From contig JAFQON010000006.1 in NCBI GenBank assembly GCA_017403185.1, positions 17,006 through 81,005 of the forward strand: a stretch of 64,000 nucleotides of DNA, in the 5' to 3' direction. The notes beneath the pieces were generated by a model. It worked only from the letters and a program-made list of their open reading frames with translations, did no database searches and had not been told where the DNA came from. This stretch comes from Clostridia bacterium (GTDB lineage: Bacteria > Bacillota > Clostridia > Oscillospirales > Acutalibacteraceae). The position numbers were made by a program, and so were the translations under genes. Each line of letters begins with the position of its first letter. Within the stretch, counting starts at the first letter, position 1. Shown here in pieces: positions 43,282-51,398 of this stretch.

Positions 43282-44208
43282 TTATTTAATCCACTCTTTT
43301 TTTGCGCTTTCAACAAGCGATACAACCTTATCCACGATTGCATCGTCGCCCTCTTCAAGGTTAAGCAGCGGAGCTCTTACGCCGCCAAGCTCAAGGCCGT
43401 ACATCTTTTTGATTGCAGCCTTTGCGGTTGCATACATATTGCCCTTGGTTGAGCACATGGTATAAATCACTTCGTCGATATCATCCTGAAGCCTGCCTGC
43501 GCTTGCAACATCGCCCGCTCTGACAAGCTGATCGAGCTTGACAAAAAGCTCGGGCATAACACCGTATGTGCCGCCGATACCGCCGTCTGCGCCGATGATT
43601 CTGCCGCCTGCAAACTGCTCATCGGGGCCGTTGAACACAACAATCTCCCTGCCGTCAAGCTTTGCCTGCCTTTTGAACATCTGAATATCCTGAATGGGCA
43701 TTGACGAATTCTTGACACCGATAACCTTCGGATTCTTGAGCATTTCATCAAAAAGGCTCAGTGTGAGGGCAACACCCGCAAGCTGAGGAATATTATAAAT
43801 CACAAAATCCGTGTTGGGAGCCGCAGCCGAGATATCATTCCAATATTTTGCTATTGCCTTTTCGGGCAGCCTGAAATAAATAGGCGGAATTGCAGCGATG
43901 GCGTCAACGCCAAGCGACTCTGCATGACGGGCAAGCTCACAGCTGTCCTGCGTGTTGTTGCAGGCAACATGGGCAATAATCGTAATTCTGCCCTTTGCAG
44001 CCTCCATAACCGCTTCAAGGGTCTGCTTTCTCTCCTCAACGCTAAGATAAATGCACTCGCCCGATGAACCGCCCACATAAAGACCTGCCACACCCTTTTC
44101 AATCAGATGCTCAACAAGCTTTTTGGTTGCCTTGGCAGATACATTGCCGTTGCTGTCATAGCAGGCATAAAATGCAGGAATAATTCCCTTGTACTTATCA
44201 AGACTCAT
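43282..44208 (-). CDS. nanA: N-acetylneuraminate lyase
   Basis: This TIM-barrel aldolase of the DHDPS/NAL family cleaves sialic acid to N-acetylmannosamine and pyruvate. IIPAFYACYD, the pyruvate-binding GGSSGECIYLS, AAIPPIYFRLPE, DFVIYNIPQLAG with the catalytic Tyr, and the Schiff-base lysine in GVKNSS are present. The features favour NanA over dihydrodipicolinate synthase. GGAGGTAAAAAT precedes ATG. It follows a Gfo/Idh/MocA oxidoreductase gene by 83 bases on the same strand. No sialic-acid transporter or sialidase is in the window. Confidence 0.9.
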   Translation of the reverse strand: MSLDKYKGIIPAFYACYDSNGNVSAKATKKLVEHLIEKGVAGLYVGGSSGECIYLSVEERKQTLEAVMEAAKGRITIIAHVACNNTQDSCELARHAESLGVDAIAAIPPIYFRLPEKAIAKYWNDISAAAPNTDFVIYNIPQLAGVALTLSLFDEMLKNPKVIGVKNSSMPIQDIQMFKRQAKLDGREIVVFNGPDEQFAGGRIIGADGGIGGTYGVMPELFVKLDQLVRAGDVASAGRLQDDIDEVIYTMCSTKGNMYATAKAAIKKMYGLELGGVRAPLLNLEEGDDAIVDKVVSLVESAKKEWIK

Positions 44209-44291
44209 ATTTTTACCTCCAAATCATTTACAAATACGATTAAAGTATACTCCTCCGTTTGCGGTTAGTCAACCGTATGTATCAACTATTT

Positions 44292-45296
44292 TCAAAATTC
44301 ATAATCCGGCTTGACGGGTTTGCCCGTTGCGGCGGACTCAACAATTGCAAGGCACACCGCAACCGTCTTTGCGCCCTCTCTCGCATCTGTTGCAACAGGC
44401 TTGTCGTTGATAATTGCATCTGCAAAAACCTCAAACTCCCTTGCCGCATTGTGGTTGTTGACCTCAACCTCAATTATTTCGGGCTCCTTGGTGACGCCCT
44501 CTTCGTCAACGGTGAAAAGGGTCATTGCGGGCGATGTGTTGTCGCAGATAAGCGTTCCCTTTGTGCCGTAAATGCAGGTGCGCATGGTGTAATCACGCTT
44601 GCAGCCCGTTGAAACAAACACCTTGCCTGCAACATCCTCGCCAAACTTCATTATTGCAATTGTTGCGTCATCATAATCCACCATAGGCAGAAGCTTATGT
44701 GTGCCGTAGGCGAAAACCTCCTGCGGGTCACCCGCAATCCAACGGATAAGGTCAATTGCGTGGCAGCCGCCGCCGATAACGCCGTGACGCTTCGGGTCTG
44801 AACGCCAATCATCGCAAAGCTTCATGTAATCGTGTGCATACTCCGACTCAATAAAATAAATTTCACCGATAGTGCCCGATTCAACAATCTCCTTTGCCTT
44901 TTCAAACGCAGGCGTGAAGCGGCAAATCTGACCGACCATGAATTTGCCATCGGATTCATCCGCAGCCTTCACGATCTCATTGATATCTTCACGGGTGAGG
45001 GCAAGCGGCTTTTCGCAAAGCACATTCTTGCCTGCACGCAGAAAATCGCACGAAACTTTTTTGTGCTGCTGATCGGGAATTGCAACGGTAACAATATCAA
45101 TATCCGCATCAATAATATCATTATAATCGGTGTAGCGCTTCTCTTCGGGGATGTTGTATCTTTCGCCCGCAAAGCGAAGATTTTCTTCATTGCTGTCGCA
45201 AAGTGCGGTGATTTCAGCCCCATAGCTCATTGCGCCCTCAACATGGCACATACCGAATTTCATGCCGATATTGGCAACCTTCAGTTTCTTTTCCAA
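44292..45296 (-). CDS. Gfo/Idh/MocA family oxidoreductase
   Basis: The N-terminal Rossmann domain starts LKVANIGMKFGMCHVEGAMSYGAEITALCDSNEE; the family lysine lies in NVLCEKPLALT, and GGGCHAIDLIRWIAGDP supplies the conserved histidine motif. Next to nanA it could act as the NanOx-type oxidoreductase that converts 2,7-anhydro-sialic acid to sialic acid in gut bacteria, but this is inference from position. Other sugars remain possible. AAAGGAGAGAACGG precedes ATG. It probably heads a two-gene operon. Confidence 0.87.
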   Translation of the reverse strand: MEKKLKVANIGMKFGMCHVEGAMSYGAEITALCDSNEENLRFAGERYNIPEEKRYTDYNDIIDADIDIVTVAIPDQQHKKVSCDFLRAGKNVLCEKPLALTREDINEIVKAADESDGKFMVGQICRFTPAFEKAKEIVESGTIGEIYFIESEYAHDYMKLCDDWRSDPKRHGVIGGGCHAIDLIRWIAGDPQEVFAYGTHKLLPMVDYDDATIAIMKFGEDVAGKVFVSTGCKRDYTMRTCIYGTKGTLICDNTSPAMTLFTVDEEGVTKEPEIIEVEVNNHNAAREFEVFADAIINDKPVATDAREGAKTVAVCLAIVESAATGKPVKPDYEF

Positions 45297-45366
45297 AACC
45301 GTTCTCTCCTTTGAATTTCAATGAAATTATATTACACCAAACGCAGACTGCTGTCAACACGGTTCA

Positions 45367-46110
45367 TTATTTTATACCTTTATATATATAATACGGCTTG
45401 CTGAATATATAACTTCCGTCGCTCTGCGCCTGTTTCAGATTACCGATAAATTCTTTGTATTCCTCTTCGCTTAATGCACCTGTGTTCTCTTCAAAAAGCC
45501 ATGCGATATCCTTGCTCAGCTCATAGCCGAAGGTGCCTTCTTTATATTCTGTTTCAACCACATTATGAACGCTCACTGTGCTTTCAAACAGCTTGCTTTT
45601 ATTGAAAATTCCGTGCATCCTTCTGCCAATCCAGCTGTCAAGGTCATCCATCCAAGGCTGCTTTGTCACAGCATAAGCGTGAACAGCCTTTGAAATCAGC
45701 TCTTTGTTTTCGCCGTTATATGCAACGCTGTCCCAGTCACAGTTAACGCAAATCACAGTTCCGCCCGGCTTCAGAATCCTGTGAATCTCCCTGACAAGAA
45801 AAGCCTTGTCCGATACGCATTCAAACATATCCTTGGTAAAAACAAAATCGAATGTATCATCGGCAAACTCAAGCTTCTCCGAGCAATTCATCACCTTGAG
45901 AATAATCGGCTTTTTATATTTAACATTCTTAAAGCCCTTGTCGTTTATATCAACACCTACGGCTGATTTGATTTTGCCCGGAAAAGCCTGCTGTAATTTC
46001 ACAAGAAAGCCCGCATCACGGCAGCCCAAATCCGCAACAACCGCATTATCGGGCAAGCTGATTTGTTCAAAAATTTCTTTGACTAACGATGAATATTTAT
46101 TACTGTTCAT
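45367..46110 (-). CDS. SAM-dependent methyltransferase behind an attenuator
   Basis: This class I methyltransferase has motif I ADLGCRDAGFLV, motif II AVGVDINDKGFKN and FADDTFDFVFTKDMFECVSDKAFLVREIHRILKPGGTV, close to the UbiE/Methyltransf_11 group. The C-terminal half (TKQPWMDDLDSWIGRRMHGIF) would set substrate choice; the substrate is unknown. CAGGAGG eight bases before ATG is a strong site, but a terminator lies immediately upstream of it. The leader (46131-46301) contains a small arginine-rich reading frame, so expression is probably controlled by ribosome stalling. Confidence 0.88.
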   Translation of the reverse strand: MNSNKYSSLVKEIFEQISLPDNAVVADLGCRDAGFLVKLQQAFPGKIKSAVGVDINDKGFKNVKYKKPIILKVMNCSEKLEFADDTFDFVFTKDMFECVSDKAFLVREIHRILKPGGTVICVNCDWDSVAYNGENKELISKAVHAYAVTKQPWMDDLDSWIGRRMHGIFNKSKLFESTVSVHNVVETEYKEGTFGYELSKDIAWLFEENTGALSEEEYKEFIGNLKQAQSDGSYIFSKPYYIYKGIK

Positions 46111-46129
46111 TTGATATTACCTCCTGAAT

Positions 46130-46167
46130 AAAAATTACTGTTAACAGCTGTATGCCGTTAACAGTAA
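46130..46167 (-). terminator. Attenuator terminator in the methyltransferase leader
   Basis: TTACTGTTAAC (46135-46145) pairs perfectly with GTTAACAGTAA (46157-46167). On the minus strand TTTTTATT follows, then at once the methyltransferase ribosome binding site CAGGAGG. Its place between promoter and gene makes it a regulated terminator. Confidence 0.85.
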
Positions 46168-46301
46168 AACAAAAGGCAAACTTTTCTCTGTCACTCCGTC
46201 GGGCACACAGCATTTAAGGCCTGTACCCTGATAAGATACAAGCTATCTTCGTCTGCGTCGAACAGAGATAAAGAACATACCGAATTCCTCCATTGAAATT
46301 T
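46131..46301 (-). promoter_or_regulatory. Regulatory leader RNA with leader peptide and alternative hairpins
   Basis: The predicted transcript starts near 46301. It contains a ribosome binding site (46287-46291), the leader peptide frame, and several pairings: AAGATA with TATCTT around the last Arg codons and stop, GGGTACA with TGTGCCC, and TCTCTGT (46262-46268, inside the leader frame) with ACAGAGA (46185-46191). The terminator at 46135-46167 comes last. A ribosome held at the Arg codons would mask the TCTCTGT segment and the first hairpin. Confidence 0.7.
46243..46278 (-). CDS. Leader peptide MFFISVRRRRR
   Basis: The 11-codon frame reads Met-Phe-Phe-Ile-Ser-Val and five arginines (codons CGA CGC AGA CGA AGA), then TAG. 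GGAGG lies eight bases upstream of ATG, which is ideal. Its position between a consensus promoter and an attenuator terminator is that of a classic leader peptide. Tandem arginines fit either sensing of charged tRNA-Arg or antibiotic-dependent stalling; Arg-X-Arg motifs are known arrest sites for macrolide-bound ribosomes. Confidence 0.75.
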   Translation of the reverse strand: MFFISVRRRRR

Positions 46302-46307
46302 TAGGTT

Positions 46308-46336
46308 ATTATACTTCAAAGCAGGCAAAAATGCAA
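46308..46336 (-). promoter_or_regulatory. Promoter of the methyltransferase leader
   Basis: On the minus strand TTGCAT, a 17-base spacer and a perfect TATAAT. Transcription would begin near 46301. Confidence 0.8.
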
Positions 46337-46352
46337 GGGTTATTTTGCTGCG

Positions 46353-47627
46353 CTATCTATCCAAATCGCTTAAAATCTGATTAATTTGCTGAATATCAAT
46401 CTTTCTTTTATCGCCCTTAACAGCAACCGTCATATTTGATGTTTTGAATATTTCATTTGCCGCTTGCATAATCTGCTGTTTGCTGATACCGTTAAGCCTT
46501 CCGAATTTTTCATCAGAAAAATCAATCGGTTCTGTTTCTAAAATATAATTGTAATATCCTATACTCCAATTTAGATTATCAATATTATCAGCCGTCTTTT
46601 TCCATGATGCCAACTCGCTCTGAAGGTTTGCTTCAAAATTAAAATCACCTGTTTTCAGCCTTTTAAGCGTTTTTACAATATTTTCAAATGCTTCAGGCAA
46701 GCATTCATCAGCAACTTCAAACCTGACAGAAATGTTGCTCACATCATTATACTGCTCATAAACGGGATCATATGAATAAATAAGCGGGCTGTCTTCTGAC
46801 AGAAAACGGTAAAACAACGCCTTGTCACCTTTAAACAAGACAGCATAAATCAGATCATGAACTCCGCCTTTGTATTTTGCTGTTTCCACATCAAAACCTA
46901 TCTTCACATAATGCCAATAATCTTGTTTTACCAATAATTCTGTGCTTCTGTTGAAAAACCTTTCTGTATTTTTCACTTTGTTTTCAAAGAAACTTTCAGT
47001 TTGATTAATATTGATATCTTTTAATTTATTTTTTAATTTTTCAACATCGCATTCGCTGACATTTCCTGTCAAAACAATACAAATGTTATTTTCAGAAAAA
47101 ACTTTGTTTCTGAATTGATTAAGCTTCTTCAGGGAAATTTTGCTCACTGTGCTGTAGTTGCCGAGAATGCTGTTTTCTATACAAGTTCCGTGCCAGACAG
47201 CTTTATTGTAAGAATAATCCAACGAACGCTTTTCATCTTTTTCACGGATTTCAGCTTTAATGCGATTCTTTTCCCGATTAAAATCATCCGTACTTATTTC
47301 GATACTGTCAAAAATTTTATTCAACAATTCAGACGCAAATTCAAAAGAATAAAACGGACCGCTGACAGAAAAATATATAAACTCTTTATAAGTACAAGCG
47401 TCAATATCAATGCCGTTCAATGCAAGAAGCTCATAAAAATTTTCTTTATATTTTCCTTTGAGATTCCTGAAAATAATGTGTTCCAAAAGGTGTGATATTC
47501 CGTTGCAACTATTATCTTCAAACATACTTCCGGCTCTCACAAAAACCCCGATGCAAAAAGTGTTGAAGCTTGTGTTTGTATAAACGCCAAGTTTGATTCC
47601 GTTTATAATGCAGTCATAATATTTCAC
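46353..47627 (-). CDS. M16-family zinc metallopeptidase (insulinase-like)
   Basis: The inverted zinc motif HLLEH is at residues 46-50 within NGISHLLEHIIFRN, the M16 signature. The distal Glu is probably in REKNRIKAEIREKDE. The length of 424 residues matches a single bacterial M16 subunit with two similar halves. Such enzymes often process peptides, including in bacteriocin clusters, but no precursor peptide is nearby. The start is GTG at 47627, nine bases after GAGGAGG; an ATG just before is part of the binding site. The gene is AT-rich compared with the left flank. Confidence 0.83.
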   Translation of the reverse strand: MKYYDCIINGIKLGVYTNTSFNTFCIGVFVRAGSMFEDNSCNGISHLLEHIIFRNLKGKYKENFYELLALNGIDIDACTYKEFIYFSVSGPFYSFEFASELLNKIFDSIEISTDDFNREKNRIKAEIREKDEKRSLDYSYNKAVWHGTCIENSILGNYSTVSKISLKKLNQFRNKVFSENNICIVLTGNVSECDVEKLKNKLKDININQTESFFENKVKNTERFFNRSTELLVKQDYWHYVKIGFDVETAKYKGGVHDLIYAVLFKGDKALFYRFLSEDSPLIYSYDPVYEQYNDVSNISVRFEVADECLPEAFENIVKTLKRLKTGDFNFEANLQSELASWKKTADNIDNLNWSIGYYNYILETEPIDFSDEKFGRLNGISKQQIMQAANEIFKTSNMTVAVKGDKRKIDIQQINQILSDLDR

Positions 47628-47663
47628 TGAAATCAGCCTCCTCATTATTAACGCTCTGAATAT

Positions 47664-47692
47664 ATGATAGCAACAACAAAAAGAAAAATCAA
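47664..47692 (-). promoter_or_regulatory. Promoter of the M16 peptidase gene
   Basis: On the minus strand TTGATT, a 17-base spacer and TATCAT, about 35 bases upstream of the GTG start. Confidence 0.6.
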
Positions 47693-47773
47693 GATAAACA
47701 ACTTTTTTAAATGAGAGCTTAATAATACATCCCAAAACCTCAAAAAGAATATTTGTTGTGCGCAGAAAATTCA

Positions 47774-47820
47774 TAAAAAAATAATCCGAACCGATTCTGT
47801 GAAAAGAAAAGGTTCGGATT
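47774..47820 (-). terminator. Terminator of the MerR gene
   Basis: AATCCGAACC (47783-47792) pairs perfectly with GGTTCGGATT (47811-47820), and a run of seven T residues follows on the minus strand. The arms match those of the terminators at 49405-49448 and 63367-63410. Confidence 0.9.
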
Positions 47821-47856
47821 GTTTATCTTTGTTTTACAGAACAGGTACACACCATG

Positions 47857-49110
47857 TCAAATTAATTGTTTTTTTGTGAACACATAATAATTTGTATCAA
47901 ATCCGCCGTATCGCCAATCACCGCTTTTCCACTCAATTATCATATAATCTTTTCCGTTAACGGTTCTGATTTCGTATTCACAAGCCGACCAATTCCATTT
48001 GCGAAGAAGATAGTTTTTAGTCCACACTACAGTATCTTCTCCCTCAAAAACATCATCTGCATATACGCATCTGCAATTACCGCCAGAGTAAAATTCAATT
48101 TCCTTGAAATATAAATCGTCAATAGGCTCTTCTTCCTGCGAAAATTCAGATTTATTACACAAAAACGAATGAGCCCTCCATTTGCCGATTATTCTTTCAT
48201 CGTTTATGAATGGCTTGTTTATATCATCTTTTCTTGCAATACTTTCGGCTGAATATCTGTTGCTGTCGGATTTTTTCAGCAACAAATATGTAGGTTTACC
48301 ACCTCTGCTGACCTCTGTTTCTCTGAGAGTAATGAGCATGTATATGCCATCAGATTTTTCTTCAATCTCATATTCGTTATAAGCAGAACCTGTCAGATAA
48401 GCATTACTGATAAAATACCCCTTGGTCCAACTGTAACCCCAATACTCCTCACCGTCGGGAAGAAAATAAAGATATTTTACATCTCCGCCGTAAAAGCCTG
48501 TGTTGTCGCAAAAAATGTTTTGAGCATAATCCTCTTTAACGGCAAAAACGCCTTTAACTTCCCATTTGCCTATAACTACTTCATCATTAACAAACGGCAG
48601 CTCTTTTTTAGGACAAGCAATCTCATCACCCAATTTTACAACTTTACAGACTATTTCATCTTCTCCGATATCAAATTGAGATATTCTTTGATAATCCGCT
48701 GCTTTTATTTCGGTTTCAGCGACCACGCACAAATCGAATGCTTCATCCCCCTCATTGCGCCTGATAATTGCCATATCATTTTTAAATAAAATATCTAACT
48801 TTGTCATCATAAGTTTAGCCTCCTTCAGATTTTTGAGTGCATCAAGAAATTCATTTTCCTTTTGTGAGAAAATCAAATCAATTTCCTTGTATGTTTTTCT
48901 ACCGGAAATAATTTCTCTGATTTCCTGCAAGGAGAAACCCGCTTTTTTTAAAGCGTTAATTCTATAAAAAATCAGAATTTGTTCAGATGTATAATATCTG
49001 TATCCTGAAAACTTATCTGTGTGTTGTGGTTCAAGAAGTTTTTCTCTGTCATAATGACGCAGAACAGAAATCTTTGTTCCGCACATCTTCGCAAACTCTC
49101 CAATTTTCAT
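47857..49110 (-). CDS. MerR-family regulator with a large duplicated effector domain
   Basis: The N-terminal winged helix (MKIGEFAKMCGTKISVLRHYDREKLLEPQHTDKFSGYRYY) and linker coiled coil are typical MerR. The C-terminal 290 residues hold two similar halves, each starting with an IGKW motif (VNDEVVIGKWEVKGVFAVKED and INDERIIGKWRAHSFLCNKSE) and containing YGGDVKYLYFLPDGEEYWGYSW-type strands. They look like two lipocalin-like or beta-barrel ligand domains. AAGGGAGAAGTGTTTT precedes ATG. Its own promoter has a 19-base spacer with a dyad, so it probably autoregulates. Confidence 0.87.
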   Translation of the reverse strand: MKIGEFAKMCGTKISVLRHYDREKLLEPQHTDKFSGYRYYTSEQILIFYRINALKKAGFSLQEIREIISGRKTYKEIDLIFSQKENEFLDALKNLKEAKLMMTKLDILFKNDMAIIRRNEGDEAFDLCVVAETEIKAADYQRISQFDIGEDEIVCKVVKLGDEIACPKKELPFVNDEVVIGKWEVKGVFAVKEDYAQNIFCDNTGFYGGDVKYLYFLPDGEEYWGYSWTKGYFISNAYLTGSAYNEYEIEEKSDGIYMLITLRETEVSRGGKPTYLLLKKSDSNRYSAESIARKDDINKPFINDERIIGKWRAHSFLCNKSEFSQEEEPIDDLYFKEIEFYSGGNCRCVYADDVFEGEDTVVWTKNYLLRKWNWSACEYEIRTVNGKDYMIIEWKSGDWRYGGFDTNYYVFTKKQLI

Positions 49111-49153
49111 AAAACACTTCTCCCTTGCATAATCTAAGGCGCCTTATGTGCAT

Positions 49154-49184
49154 AGTATAAACCTGAAGTTAAGGTAAGAGTCAA
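49154..49184 (-). promoter_or_regulatory. MerR-type promoter and operator
   Basis: On the minus strand TTGACT and TATACT are 19 bases apart. The dyad ACCTTAACTTCAGGT sits in the spacer. This is the hallmark of MerR-controlled promoters, which the regulator untwists to activate. A 12-bp palindrome TAAGGCGCCTTA (49135-49146) lies in the leader. Confidence 0.8.
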
Positions 49185-49275
49185 TAGTTTTGACAATATT
49201 TTTATAAAAAAACCTTGGTTTATTAAGCAATTTACAGCTTTAACCACACCAAAGCTATGCACAAAACTAAAAGAT

Positions 49276-49300
49276 GCCGGTCCAATCAAGTTGAACCGGC
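49276..49300 (-). terminator. Hairpin left of the recombinase gene
   Basis: GCCGGT (49276-49281) pairs with ACCGGC (49295-49300), followed on the minus strand by ATCTTTTAGTTTT. Possible terminator for the recombinase unit. The rest of 49111-49370 holds only the MerR promoter. Confidence 0.5.
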
Positions 49301-49370
49301 TGCATAACTTATCTGTTTTGAAATCGCAAAGCAGAAATATTTCATCAATGTCAAATGCTTGGTTTTGAGA

Positions 49371-50912
49371 CTATAAACAGAACATGAATCTGTGCAATAA
49401 AAAAACAAATCCGAACGAATCACCGTAAAGTGAAAAGTTCGGATTTGTATCGTTTGGCGCCCGAAAGCATTCCAAATCCGAACCGTTAAGTTCATTGAAA
49501 TTAACGGTTGTTTTGACGTCGCTGTAATTGTAGGTAATCACAAGCTTATCGTCATACAGGAACACAGCATTTACAAAAGTATCAATCAACTTTTTGCGGT
49601 GTTCTATATTATCAACATTCAGCATTCTGAATTTCAGAAGCCAGAATCGTATGAATTCTGCGTCAGGTCTCGGTTTTGCTATTTTTTCATTGGCAATCCT
49701 GATTTGAAGTTCCTCTTGCTGTTTTTCAAGTTCTTCCAGTCTTGCCTTCGTTGATTTTGTCAAAATCCCCTGTTGTATTGCATTCAGCAAATTTTTAATT
49801 GCTGTCTCGGTTTCGATTAACTGCTTTTCATAGAGCGGAAGCTCCGTGTTTTCTTTTTCTTGCAAGTGAGTGACAAGAGTGATAATATCTTCTATTCTCT
49901 CGTCGCTTTCTATCATCTGCTTGGTCTGCATAACAACCAAATCTTCAATCCATTGTTTGCGAACGGATTTCTTTTTACATTCCCCTGTCTTATTCTTAAC
50001 TGATACACATTTGTAATATCTGTGTGTAACCTGTTTTCTGCCCGTACCGCTTTCGCCGCACATAAACCGTCCGCAATATCCGCAATAAAGCTTTGTTGTC
50101 AAAAGATAATCTTCCCTTGCCTTTTTCCTTGCGGGTGCTTTCTTGTTTAGTGCTATCCGTGCCTGAACACGGTCAAACAAATCCTGCGGTACAATTGCCG
50201 GTATTGCATTCGGAATAACCGTATCTTTGAAATGTTCTTCGCCGATATACCGTCGGTTTTTCAGCATATGTTCAATATTGTTGTAGCTGATTGGGTTACC
50301 CCTTGTGTTCTTTACATTCTTTGAATTCAGATAATCTCTGATTTCTTTCATCGTCATTCCGCTGTCATACATCTTGAATGTTTCCAAAACATACGGTGCG
50401 TTCAGAGTATCTGCTTGCATATGCTGTTCACTGTCAACAACATAACCGAATGTAACATTTCCGCCGTTAAACTTGTTCTTAAGAACATTTTCTGTCATAC
50501 CTCGGATTACTTTTTCGGAAAGATCCGCCGAATAATATTCCGCATATCCTTCAAGCACAGATTCAAGTATGATACCCTCTGCACCATCTGAAATAACCTC
50601 GGTTGCTGAAACAACCTTTACTCCGTTTTTCTTCAGAATTGATTTGTACCTTGCACTGTCATATCTGTTTCTTGCAAATCTGTCGAGTTTCCAGACAAGC
50701 ACAACATCGAAAAGCTTTTTACCGCTGTCCTTAATCATATTCTGAAATTCAGGTCGGTTGTCTGTCTTTGCCGAATACGCTCTGTCGATGTAACATCTCA
50801 ACACCGTCATTCCGTTTTTCTCCGCAAATTCAGTACATTCACGAATCTGACCTTCAATGGATTCTTCTCGTTGATTGTCACAGGAGTATCTAGCATAGAT
50901 TACGGCTTTCAA
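49371..50912 (-). CDS. Large serine recombinase (integrase)
   Basis: The N-terminal resolvase domain starts KAVIYARYSCDNQREESIEGQI, with the catalytic serine at residue 10, and includes VLVWKLDRFARNRYD. A Recombinase domain (NKFNGGNVTFGYVVD ... GMTMKEIRDYLNSKNVKNTRG), a zinc-ribbon (LYCGYCGRFMCGESG ... YYKCVSVKNKTGECKKK) and a coiled coil (LYEKQLIETETAIKNLL) follow. It would integrate and excise the surrounding element. TTG start overlaps the stop of the XRE gene by four bases, with GGAGGTGA upstream. The last 30 or so codons read through a terminator hairpin and the att-like repeat. Confidence 0.94.
   Translation of the reverse strand: MKAVIYARYSCDNQREESIEGQIRECTEFAEKNGMTVLRCYIDRAYSAKTDNRPEFQNMIKDSGKKLFDVVLVWKLDRFARNRYDSARYKSILKKNGVKVVSATEVISDGAEGIILESVLEGYAEYYSADLSEKVIRGMTENVLKNKFNGGNVTFGYVVDSEQHMQADTLNAPYVLETFKMYDSGMTMKEIRDYLNSKNVKNTRGNPISYNNIEHMLKNRRYIGEEHFKDTVIPNAIPAIVPQDLFDRVQARIALNKKAPARKKAREDYLLTTKLYCGYCGRFMCGESGTGRKQVTHRYYKCVSVKNKTGECKKKSVRKQWIEDLVVMQTKQMIESDERIEDIITLVTHLQEKENTELPLYEKQLIETETAIKNLLNAIQQGILTKSTKARLEELEKQQEELQIRIANEKIAKPRPDAEFIRFWLLKFRMLNVDNIEHRKKLIDTFVNAVFLYDDKLVITYNYSDVKTTVNFNELNGSDLECFRAPNDTNPNFSLYGDSFGFVFLLHRFMFCL
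49398..49448 (-). terminator. Terminator hairpin inside the recombinase 3' end
   Basis: ACAAATCCGAAC (49405-49416) pairs perfectly with GTTCGGATTTGT (49437-49448), followed on the minus strand by T residues. It closely resembles the tRNA-Asn terminator at 63367-63410. Confidence 0.8.
49437..49466. repeat. Putative left attachment-site repeat
   Basis: GTTCGGATT, seven bases, then TTTGGCGCCC and AAA after one base. The same blocks occur at identical spacing at 63399-63428, where they span the tRNA-Asn 3' end and its terminator arm. About 23 of 30 positions agree. Confidence 0.5.
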
Positions 50913-51265
50913 TCACTTCTCACCTCCTCCGAACTCAAAAGGTTCAAAAGAGTTTCTTTGAGCTGTTGGTTGGCTCTGGACTTCGGGTCAAAACACATTT
51001 CAACAAACTTTTCCATTTCGGGGCTGTACTTTGTTTTGTGTTCATACAGTCTGCCTTGCGGATTATCCGTTCTGCCGTAGATATAGTCAAGCGACACATC
51101 ATAGTAATCTGCAAGCTTAACCATATTTTCGGGTGACGGTGTTGCCGAGCCGTTTTCATATCGGTTGATGCTCGACTGCTTCATTCCCGAAATTTGAGCA
51201 AGTTTGTTTTGAGAAAGACCCACGCTTTCACGGAGTACCTTCAGCCTTTTGCTGATGATTTCCAT
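50909..51265 (-). CDS. XRE-family regulator of the recombinase
   Basis: The 118-residue protein has a helix-turn-helix (RLKVLRESVGLSQNKLAQISGMKQSSINRYENGSATPSPENMVKLADYY) and a short C-terminal tail. It lies directly upstream of the recombinase gene, overlapping it by four bases, and shares its promoter, so it probably represses both. ATG at 51265 follows GGAGGTGAACTG; an ATG at 51280 lies before that site and is less likely. Confidence 0.9.
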   Translation of the reverse strand: MEIISKRLKVLRESVGLSQNKLAQISGMKQSSINRYENGSATPSPENMVKLADYYDVSLDYIYGRTDNPQGRLYEHKTKYSPEMEKFVEMCFDPKSRANQQLKETLLNLLSSEEVRSD

Positions 51266-51296
51266 CAGTTCACCTCCCATATTCTATTGTATAATC

Positions 51297-51325
51297 ATTA
51301 TAACACAGTTAATTATATTTTGCAA
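51297..51325 (-). promoter_or_regulatory. Promoter of the XRE-recombinase operon
   Basis: On the minus strand TTGCAA, a 17-base spacer and a perfect TATAAT. Confidence 0.75.
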
Positions 51326-51356
51326 CCACATTTTCGCATAACACCTAAAACAGCCA

Positions 51357-51390
51357 ATCGCTCGAAAAATCCGAAAATTTTCCGAGCGAT
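51357..51390 (-). terminator. Hairpin between the small gene and the XRE gene
   Basis: ATCGCTCG (51357-51364) pairs perfectly with CGAGCGAT (51383-51390). No strong U-run follows, so it may be a terminator or an operator. Confidence 0.5.
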
Positions 51391-51398
51391 ATTTCAAA

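Noticed and set aside
46135-46301. SAM or other known riboswitch in the methyltransferase leader
   Set aside because: No consensus core of SAM, THF, purine, TPP, FMN or T-box classes was recognised, and the leader peptide with ribosome binding site explains the layout better.
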